Below are positions 13,379 through 19,913 of a stretch of DNA of 24,212 nt, one piece after another. Under the pieces are notes generated by a model. It made no database searches. It was not told the DNA's origin and was given only the letters and a program-made list of their open reading frames with translations. Each line of letters starts with the position of its first letter. The first letter of the stretch is position 1. Location: NCBI GenBank assembly GCA_017516785.1, contig JAFXAV010000045.1:1-24212 (forward strand), read 5' to 3'. The position numbers and the translations under genes were made by a program. The stretch comes from Oscillospiraceae bacterium. GTDB taxonomy: Bacteria; Bacillota_A; Clostridia; Oscillospirales; Oscillospiraceae.

Positions 13379-13407
13379 CCCCCCGCCCGGAAAGCCGGAC
13401 GAGGGGG
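13379..13407 (-). other. Strong intra-operon hairpin between glpF and glpA
   Basis: On the minus strand CCCCCTCGTCCGG pairs with CCGGGCGGGGG around CTTT. No T-run follows, so it is unlikely to terminate. It may protect the upstream glpKF mRNA end or mark a processing site. Confidence 0.6.
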
Positions 13408-13436
13408 CCGTAAATTAACCTATCAGGATGTCACAA

Positions 13437-14141
13437 TTACCAGGGAATGATGGCGTACAGACCAACGGCGACCAGAGCGCCGATGACGGGTCCCAGCAGA
13501 GGAACAATGGCATAGCCCCAGTTGGAAGAGCCCTTGCCCTTGATGGGGAGGAATGCGTGGGCGATACGGGGGCCGATATCACGGGCGGGGTTCAGAGCAT
13601 AACCGGTGAGGCCGCCGAGAGACATACCGATGGAGACGATAATGCCCCAAACCAGCAGATTGCCGACACCAGCGGGAGCAGCGGCGGGAACGCCCTTGAT
13701 GGCGAAGACCAGGACGAAGGTCGCAACGGCTTCACAGAAGATGTTGCGGGGAATATTGGGGATGGAGGGACCGGTGGAGAAGACACCCAGCTTGGTGCCG
13801 GGATCTTCGGTAGCATCGAACTGATCCTTGAACATGATGTAGACGATCACGGCACCGACGATGGCGCCCGCAAACTGGGCAAGGATGTAGCCGGGAACCA
13901 GGCCCCAGGCCAGGGAACCGTCAACAGCCAGAGCCAGGGTCAATGCAGGGTTGAAGTGGGCGCCGGAAGCAGCGCCGAAGATGAATGCAGGAAGCATAAC
14001 GGCAAAGCCCCAGGCGATGGTGATCTGGATGGAGCCTGCGCCCTTCATGCCGGACTTATTCAGGGTGACGTTGGCAACAACGCCGTCGCCCAGGATGATC
14101 AGAATCATGGTGCCCAGGAATTCAGCAATATAAGGTAACAT
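13437..14141 (-). CDS. glpF: Glycerol facilitator (MIP/aquaglyceroporin) GlpF
   Basis: The 234-residue channel has six membrane helices and both pore loops: AHFNPALTLALA (NPA, about 61-72) and LNPARDIGPR (NPAR-D, about 184-193). The Asp after the second NPAR marks a glycerol-conducting subtype rather than a water-only aquaporin. N-terminal YIAEFLGTMILIILGDGVVAN is typical. An SD (AGGAGG) precedes the ATG. It lies 77 bases after glpK in the same transcript. That gap holds a short CCCCCTC-TCT-GAGGGGG hairpin. Confidence 0.95.
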   Translation of the reverse strand: MLPYIAEFLGTMILIILGDGVVANVTLNKSGMKGAGSIQITIAWGFAVMLPAFIFGAASGAHFNPALTLALAVDGSLAWGLVPGYILAQFAGAIVGAVIVYIMFKDQFDATEDPGTKLGVFSTGPSIPNIPRNIFCEAVATFVLVFAIKGVPAAAPAGVGNLLVWGIIVSIGMSLGGLTGYALNPARDIGPRIAHAFLPIKGKGSSNWGYAIVPLLGPVIGALVAVGLYAIIPW

Positions 14142-14188
14142 ATCATTTTCCTCCTGTTATTTGTTATGTGGAACTTTAGCGACCTTGT

Positions 14189-14205
14189 CCCCCTCTCTGA
14201 GGGGG
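14189..14205 (-). repeat. Small hairpin between glpK and glpF, possible relic of the repeat family
   Basis: CCCCCTC-TCT-GAGGGGG followed by GCCAGGGG resembles one internal arm of the repeat element at 8081-8281 (CTGAGGGGGCTGG). It is short enough to be chance. There is no T-run for termination. Confidence 0.35.
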
Positions 14206-14218
14206 CCAGGGGATTTAC

Positions 14219-15745
<1,527 letters not shown>

Positions 15746-15830
15746 CTAACTCCGCAAAGGCGAATCCGAAACGGAGGTACTTCCTTTCAATGCTATGCAT
15801 ATGCACACCGAAAAAGGAAATGCAGTTTGC

Positions 15831-15879
15831 AAAAATCGCAGCGTCAGGCGGGCTTTGGCTGCCGGCTGATCCGCTGCGA
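15831..15879 (-). terminator. Terminator-like hairpin in the glpK leader (possible attenuator)
   Basis: In the RNA upstream of glpK, TCGCAGCG (15872-15879) pairs with CGCTGCGA (15836-15843), with more pairing inside, and is followed at once by TTTTTGC. It lies between the proposed promoter and the gene, so it would stop transcription unless relieved. In Bacillus the GlpP antiterminator acts on such a leader hairpin; no glpP is in this window. Confidence 0.65.
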
Positions 15880-15901
15880 CATTGGGGTTCTGCTTACTGA
15901 A

Positions 15902-15930
15902 ACTGTATCACGATATGCACAAATACGCAA
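15902..15930 (-). promoter_or_regulatory. Candidate promoter of the glp operon
   Basis: Minus strand: TTGCGT (15925-15930), 17 bases, TACAGT (15902-15907). It lies upstream of the leader hairpin, giving an untranslated leader of about 180 bases. Confidence 0.6.
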
Positions 15931-15950
15931 CGAAAAACGGCCAGAATTTA

Positions 15951-15996
15951 GAAAAATCTCCAAAAAGCACAGGCTTTACCCATACTTTTTGGAGAT
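15951..15996 (-). terminator. Terminator of the ahpC operon
   Basis: The perfect 12-bp stem ATCTCCAAAAAG (15956-15967) / CTTTTTGGAGAT (15985-15996) is followed on the minus strand by TTTTC. It lies just after the stop at 16002. Confidence 0.82.
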
Positions 15997-16001
15997 AATG
16001 T

Positions 16002-16652
16002 TCAAGCTTTGTATTTGGCGAGCAAAGTGGTCAGTTCCGCCATGGTTTTGCCGCCGTAGAATCTGTCCTTTCCGTTTATGACCGTCAGGGGAACCCTCTG
16101 AATGTCCATGGTCTTTACCAGCTCCGGATAGAGATTGGCATCGATCATATGGGCGGTCACATTGGAATTTTCCCAGGCGATGCGCTGGACGCTGACCATC
16201 AGTTGGCTGCAGTGGGCACAGCCGAGAGAGACGCAGACCTGAAGCTTCAGCGGTTTCTTCAGCTTGGCGATGTCCCGGAGCGTGTATTTGTCCAGAGCCT
16301 TGGCGGCATTGCCCGCGTTCAGGATGGCTCCTGCGAAGGCAGTGATCTCCTTGCCGCCGGGAACACCATGGAAGACCATCCGGGTGCCGCCCACCGCCGT
16401 GGCAGGCAGCAGGGAGGCATCCAGAGCTTCATCCATTGCAGCATCCTCGCCGGGTGCCAGAAACTTAACGGACAGTTTTTTGGAAAGGGTCGCAATGCGA
16501 TTCACAAGTGCCGCCATCTCAGCGGATTTATCACTCCCGTCCAGGATGCAGGTAAATTCTACCGGCGCTTCCAGTCTTGCAAAGAGCTGCTTCAGCTGGT
16601 CTTCCAGCAGTCCATTGACCAGGCTGCTTTTGTTGGGAAAGGTATTTTCCAT
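16002..16652 (-). CDS. Tandem thioredoxin-fold protein like the N-terminal domain of AhpF
   Basis: The 216-residue protein consists of two thioredoxin-like folds. The second carries the dithiol CAHC (C145, C148) in LQVCVSLGCAHCSQLMVSVQ, followed by NVTAHMIDANLYPEL and a cis-Pro segment QRVPLTVINGK. This is the layout of the N-terminal domain of AhpF, which passes electrons to AhpC, but the flavin reductase half of AhpF is absent. It lies 10 bases after ahpC in the same transcript. It is thus probably the direct reductant of the peroxiredoxin, itself reduced by a separate thioredoxin reductase. SD GAGGTG precedes ATG at 16652. Confidence 0.9.
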   Translation of the reverse strand: MENTFPNKSSLVNGLLEDQLKQLFARLEAPVEFTCILDGSDKSAEMAALVNRIATLSKKLSVKFLAPGEDAAMDEALDASLLPATAVGGTRMVFHGVPGGKEITAFAGAILNAGNAAKALDKYTLRDIAKLKKPLKLQVCVSLGCAHCSQLMVSVQRIAWENSNVTAHMIDANLYPELVKTMDIQRVPLTVINGKDRFYGGKTMAELTTLLAKYKA

Positions 16653-16662
16653 AACGCACCTC

Positions 16663-17229
16663 TTACAGAAGGCCCACCAGATCCAGGCTGGGCGTCAGAG
16701 TCTCCTCGCCGGGCCGCCAGTTGGCAGGACACACCTGATCGCCATGCTCCGCCACGAACCGGGCAGCCTGGACTTTCCGCAGCAGCTCCGAGGCGTTGCG
16801 GCCAATGCCCAGGCTATGGATTTCATAGAGCACCACTTCCCCATCGGGATTCAGGAGAAACGTCGCCCGAAGGGTCTGGCCTTCCTCCTCAAGCAGCACG
16901 CCGAACTGCCGGGCAAGCTTTCCGGCGGGATCTGCCAGCATCGCAAAGGGCAGATTCCGGATGGTTTCCGATGCGTCAGCCCAGGCTTTGTGGACAAAAT
17001 GAGTGTCCTCGCTGACGGAGTAGATTTCGCAATCCTCATCCAGGAAGGCATCGTAATGTTCCCCCAGGTCCTTCAGCTCCGTGGGACACACAAAGGTAAA
17101 GTCGGCAGGATAGAAAAATAGTACGGACCAGTGGCCCAAAAGGTCCTCCTGGGTATAAAGGCGGCTGTCACCCCGGCAGTATCCGTAAACAGAAAAATCA
17201 TCCAGAGGTTTTCCGATTAAGGCAGACAT
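16663..17229 (-). CDS. ahpC: AhpC-type 2-Cys peroxiredoxin
   Basis: The 188-residue peroxiredoxin has peroxidatic Cys48 in FYPADFTFVCPTELKDL and resolving Cys167 in DQVCPANWRPG. It reduces H2O2 and organic peroxides in the cytoplasm. The two-cysteine arrangement and C-terminal tail are those of AhpC/Prx1. The frame extends 20 codons upstream, but AAAGGAG before ATG at 17229 and the promoter at 17266-17294 fix the start. It is the first gene of a two-gene operon with its AhpF-domain-like partner and is divergent from the 66-residue repeat protein. I saw no clear PerR box. Confidence 0.95.
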   Translation of the reverse strand: MSALIGKPLDDFSVYGYCRGDSRLYTQEDLLGHWSVLFFYPADFTFVCPTELKDLGEHYDAFLDEDCEIYSVSEDTHFVHKAWADASETIRNLPFAMLADPAGKLARQFGVLLEEEGQTLRATFLLNPDGEVVLYEIHSLGIGRNASELLRKVQAARFVAEHGDQVCPANWRPGEETLTPSLDLVGLL

Positions 17230-17265
17230 GGCAATGCTCCTTTCGTCATATGGTTTTCTGGATAT

Positions 17266-17294
17266 ATTATATCCGATGGCAAGATCCAATGCAA
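17266..17294 (-). promoter_or_regulatory. ahpC promoter
   Basis: Minus strand: TTGCAT (17289-17294), 17 bases, TATAAT (17266-17271). An SD and start codon follow 37-50 bases downstream. Confidence 0.8.
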
Positions 17295-17324
17295 CAAAAT
17301 GTCAAAAGATTCATAAATTATCCC

Positions 17325-17353
17325 TTGTATTTTATGCAATTCACTGATATACT
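17325..17353 (+). promoter_or_regulatory. Promoter of the 66-residue repeat protein gene
   Basis: TTGTAT (17325-17330), 17 bases, TATACT (17348-17353). It is back to back with the ahpC promoter, 30 bases apart. Confidence 0.72.
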
Positions 17354-17407
17354 CGACGTATAAGGGATACCATCCACATCCGCATGATCTTAAGGAGGAG
17401 TAGCACG

Positions 17408-17608
17408 ATGGCAAAGGAAAAGAAGCCCATTCTGGGATGGAACAATGTAAACGGCATTTCCGCTGATGACGATCGCACCTGCGCTCTGAATGATATGAAC
17501 TGCCTGGAAACCCAGGAGGAAAAGACCTACGGCATCACCGATATGAACGCAGCCGCCAACGACGAAAGCACCTGCGCTCTGGTGGACATGAACTGCCTGG
17601 GCGAATAA
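17408..17608 (+). CDS. Cysteine-pair repeat microprotein of unknown function (66 residues)
   Basis: I do not recognise this protein. After a basic lead-in (MAKEKKPILGWNNVNGISA) come three related units about 15-16 residues apart: TCALNDMNCLE (24-34), TYGITDMNAAA (40-50) and TCALVDMNCLGE (55-66). The common core is T-[C/Y]-x-[L/I]-x-D-M-N-[C/A]. Units 1 and 3 each have a C-x6-C pair (C25/C32, C56/C63); unit 2 has lost both. The DNA of units 1 and 3 shares ACCTGCGCTCTG, so the repeat arose by duplication. GGAGGAG lies 7 bases before ATG. Its own promoter and terminator bound it. Leader plus repeated core is compatible with a RiPP precursor or a metal-binding peptide, but no maturation enzyme is nearby. 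No signal peptide. Confidence 0.88.
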   Translation: MAKEKKPILGWNNVNGISADDDRTCALNDMNCLETQEEKTYGITDMNAAANDESTCALVDMNCLGE

Positions 17609-17624
17609 CACACAGAAAAATTGA

Positions 17625-17656
17625 AAGCCAGCCGAATTGCTTCGGCTGGCTTTTTT
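17625..17656 (+). terminator. Terminator of the repeat protein gene
   Basis: AAGCCAGCCGAA (17625-17636) pairs with TTCGGCTGGCTT (17641-17652), followed by a T-run. On the minus strand CAATTTTTC follows the stem, so it may also end the convergent MATE transcript. Confidence 0.88.
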
Positions 17657-17658
17657 GT

Positions 17659-19026
17659 TTACAGATGTTCCGTCTTGGGATACTTCTTCACAAGCAGCAG
17701 GAAGAAGATGAACTGGACGATAAACGTCACAGACCAGGAGACGGGATAGCTCAGGTACAGGCTCTGGGGGGTATGGAACTGGGGAATCTGGAACACGGTG
17801 AAAATCCAGCCCAGACGGATACCGCAGACACCCAGAATGCTGACGATCATGGGGATCATGGAGGCTCCGTAACCGCGGAGCGCGCCGGTGGTAATTTCCA
17901 TCAGGCCGATGATGAAATAGGGAATGCTCATGAAAGTCAGACGGATCATGCCGTCGGCAATGGCCTGGGGAGAGTCCTTGATGTAGATGCCCAGCAGATG
18001 TTCGCCGAAGGTACAGATCAGAGTGCCCATGCTAAGGCCCACCACGATAACGCAGCCGAAGCAGAGCCAGACTGTCTTGTTGGCCCGGCTGTACTGCCGT
18101 GCGCCCACGTTCTGGCCAACGAAGTTCACCGTTGCCTGCTGGAAGGCGTTCAGCATCACGTACATGAAGCCTTCGATGCTGGCAGAAGCGGAGTTGCCTG
18201 CCACGAACACATCACCGAAGGAGTTCACGGAGGACTGGACGATGACATTGGAGATGGAGAACAGAGAGCTCTGGATACCGGCGGGCAGGCCGATGCGGAT
18301 GATTTTGCGCAGCTGTACAGGATAGAATTTCAGCTTCTTTAGCTCCAGGCGGCAGCTGTCAGTGCGGCGCATCAGCGCCCGGGTAACACAGGTTGCAGAG
18401 AAGGCAATGGCAATCACTGTAGCCAGAGCAACACCGTCGACGCTCATGCCGAAAACCGTAATAAAGATCACGTTCAGCACCACATTGATGACACCGGACA
18501 TACACAGGTAAATCAGAGGACTTCTGGTATCGCCGGAGGCACGGAGAATGGAGGCGCCGTAGTTGTAGATCATGTTGAAGGTGATACCGCCGAAGAAAAT
18601 CTTCATGTACAGAGCGGACAGGGGCAGAGTCTCCTCGGGGGTGCCCATCAGCCGCAGCAGCGGTTCGGAGCAGAAAATACCCACCACCGTCATGACCAGG
18701 CCGCCGACCAGAGCAGTCATCATGGCGGTATGGACGGTGTTGCTGACTTCCTCATCGTTGCGGCTGCCCATACCATGGGCAACAGAGACACCTGCACCAA
18801 CGGACAGGCCGATAAACAGATTGACCAGCAGGTTCGTCACGGAGTTGGTGGCGCCCACAGCGCCCACGCAGACACTGCCGCAGTACATGCCGACCACCAC
18901 CAGGTCCGTGGCGTTGAACAGCAGCTGCAGCACACTGGTCAGAATAATGGGAATGGTATAGCGGATGATACCCGGAAGCAGCGGGCCTTCCAGCATATAC
19001 CTGCTTGCCTGTTTCATTCTTTTCAT
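17659..19026 (-). CDS. MATE family efflux transporter
   Basis: The 455-residue, twelve-helix transporter is a member of the MATE/NorM superfamily. It has the twofold pattern of two MatE domains. The first opens with MLEGPLLPGIIRYTIPIILTSVLQLLFNATD and has GATNSVTNLLVNLFIGLSVGAGV. The second has IGLPAGIQSSLFSISNVIVQSSVNSFG and ASIEGFMYVMLNAFQQAT. Such proteins export cationic drugs, flavins or metabolites with Na+ or H+; the substrate cannot be read from the sequence. GAGG lies 10 bases before ATG at 19026. It is a single-gene transcript, convergent with the 66-residue repeat protein gene. Confidence 0.95.
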   Translation of the reverse strand: MKRMKQASRYMLEGPLLPGIIRYTIPIILTSVLQLLFNATDLVVVGMYCGSVCVGAVGATNSVTNLLVNLFIGLSVGAGVSVAHGMGSRNDEEVSNTVHTAMMTALVGGLVMTVVGIFCSEPLLRLMGTPEETLPLSALYMKIFFGGITFNMIYNYGASILRASGDTRSPLIYLCMSGVINVVLNVIFITVFGMSVDGVALATVIAIAFSATCVTRALMRRTDSCRLELKKLKFYPVQLRKIIRIGLPAGIQSSLFSISNVIVQSSVNSFGDVFVAGNSASASIEGFMYVMLNAFQQATVNFVGQNVGARQYSRANKTVWLCFGCVIVVGLSMGTLICTFGEHLLGIYIKDSPQAIADGMIRLTFMSIPYFIIGLMEITTGALRGYGASMIPMIVSILGVCGIRLGWIFTVFQIPQFHTPQSLYLSYPVSWSVTFIVQFIFFLLLVKKYPKTEHL

Positions 19027-19062
19027 AGCACAAAACCTCTTTGTATCAAATCAATAAGCCAC

Positions 19063-19091
19063 AACATAACACTGTTTTTTCATACTGTAAA
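19063..19091 (-). promoter_or_regulatory. Promoter of the MATE gene
   Basis: Minus strand: TTTACA (19086-19091), 17 bases, TATGTT (19063-19068). Confidence 0.62.
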
Positions 19092-19099
19092 GAAAAATA

Positions 19100-19561
19100 T
19101 CACCAAGCTTTTCCGGCCCGGATCAGCATCTGCTCCACCTCTTCCCTGCTGCAGCGGCAGTCGCCTTCTCCGCTGCGGCGGTAGGTGCCCCGCCAGGGAT
19201 CGTTTTCGATGTAGACCGGCATCTGCTCATCCCGGGCCTTCGGCACCGTGATGGCAATGATGGTCTTTCCATCCACTTCATGAATCTGCACATGCTCTTC
19301 CGTCAGAATGTTGGTGCTGACCATGTGGGGATCCCTGACAATGGTCCAGAAATCCTCGATCAGCCACTGGGGATCCAGAATATTCAAAGCATGGAGCGAT
19401 TTATCGGGCAATTCCTCCACGCCCAGAAGAATCACGCCGCCTTCGGCATTGGCAAAGGCAGAGTAAGTCTCCCATAGGCTCTCTGGAAGACCGCCCAGCG
19501 CCTGCTTGGCTTCGATGCGGTTGTTCTCCCGATAGTTCTGCAGGTTATCGAAATCCACCAT
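19100..19561 (-). CDS. AlbA_2-domain protein (putative DNA-binding, Schlafen-like)
   Basis: The 153-residue protein is an AlbA_2 (Schlafen AlbA-like) domain with little else. It has NNRIEAKQALGGLPESLWETYSAFANAEGGVILLGVEE (about 13-50) with the family's E-x-K and FAN-x-x-GG-x-I-x-x-GV signatures. VDGKTIIAITVPKARDEQMPVYI and a terminal TYRRSGEGDCRCSREEVEQML follow. Usual bacterial relatives are 300-500 residues, with a GHKL-like ATPase and winged helix after this domain; both are missing here. The second ATG (19561) is chosen because GGGAGGG abuts the first. A -10-like TATACT (19593-19598) without a good -35 lies upstream. Function unknown; a regulatory role is usually assumed. Confidence 0.88.
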   Translation of the reverse strand: MVDFDNLQNYRENNRIEAKQALGGLPESLWETYSAFANAEGGVILLGVEELPDKSLHALNILDPQWLIEDFWTIVRDPHMVSTNILTEEHVQIHEVDGKTIIAITVPKARDEQMPVYIENDPWRGTYRRSGEGDCRCSREEVEQMLIRAGKAW

Positions 19562-19644
19562 GGACATCCCTCCCGGAACCGATTCTGATTACAGTATAGC
19601 ACACTTTCTTCCAGCTTCCTAGAGTGCAAAAGAAGTTTCCGCAC

Positions 19645-19674
19645 AAAAAAGCGGGAGGATCGAAGTCCTCCCGC
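19645..19674 (-). terminator. Terminator of the 22-codon gene
   Basis: GCGGGAGGA (19651-19659) pairs with TCCTCCCGC (19666-19674), followed on the minus strand by TTTTTTG. It belongs to something transcribed from above 19680 on the minus strand; the 22-codon gene is the only candidate. Confidence 0.88.
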
Positions 19675-19696
19675 TCTGATTGCGAGGAATGATAAA

Positions 19697-19765
19697 TTAT
19701 CTGCCTGCCTTCTTGTTGCGCAGGAAGTCAACGTAAACAGCCAGCAGGATACCATAACTATTCAT
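19697..19765 (-). CDS. 22-residue microprotein, unknown
   Basis: This very short minus-strand gene has ATG at 19765 and TAA at 19697-19699. AGGAGA (19771-19776) lies at a good distance before ATG, and a strong terminator sits 23 bases after the stop. The peptide begins MNSYGILLAVYVDFL and ends basic (RNKKAGR): a short hydrophobic helix with a positive tail, suited to a membrane-associated peptide. It is divergent from the RND pump gene. No convincing promoter: TTGCAT (19854-19859) with AATTAT 17 bases on is weak. Gene size, ribosome site and terminator argue for a real gene, but a leader peptide or a regulatory RNA that happens to carry an ORF is possible. Confidence 0.6.
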   Translation of the reverse strand: MNSYGILLAVYVDFLRNKKAGR

Positions 19766-19811
19766 AACCTTCTCCTGATACAGTCACGAATGCGCGCGGT
19801 ATCCGCAGGGA

Positions 19812-19827
19812 AACGTTACAAAACGTT
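19812..19827. promoter_or_regulatory. Inverted repeat AACGTT-ACAA-AACGTT, possible operator
   Basis: The perfect inverted repeat with a 4-base centre lies between the divergent 22-codon gene and the RND pump gene, 14 bases upstream of the pump's -35. Its size suits a dimeric repressor such as a TetR or MarR protein; none is encoded nearby. Confidence 0.45.
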
Positions 19828-19840
19828 CATATAATTGATG

Positions 19841-19869
19841 TTGAATATATTGAATGCAACTGATAGACT
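19841..19869 (+). promoter_or_regulatory. Promoter of the RND pump gene
   Basis: TTGAAT (19841-19846), 17 bases, TAGACT (19864-19869). A start point near 19876 gives a leader of about 38 bases before ATG at 19914. Confidence 0.62.
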
Positions 19870-19913
19870 AAGGATGAATTCATATGCCCGTTCAGGGGCG
19901 GTTAGGAGCGCGT

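Noticed and set aside
15818..15832. AAATGCAGTTTGCAA, resembling the left end of the repeat family
   Set aside because: One base is missing, there is no partner end at the expected distance, and the interior is unrelated; probably chance or an old relic.
17217..17414. 65-codon minus-strand open frame over the ahpC / repeat-protein promoter region
   Set aside because: It overlaps two divergent promoters and lacks a ribosome site.
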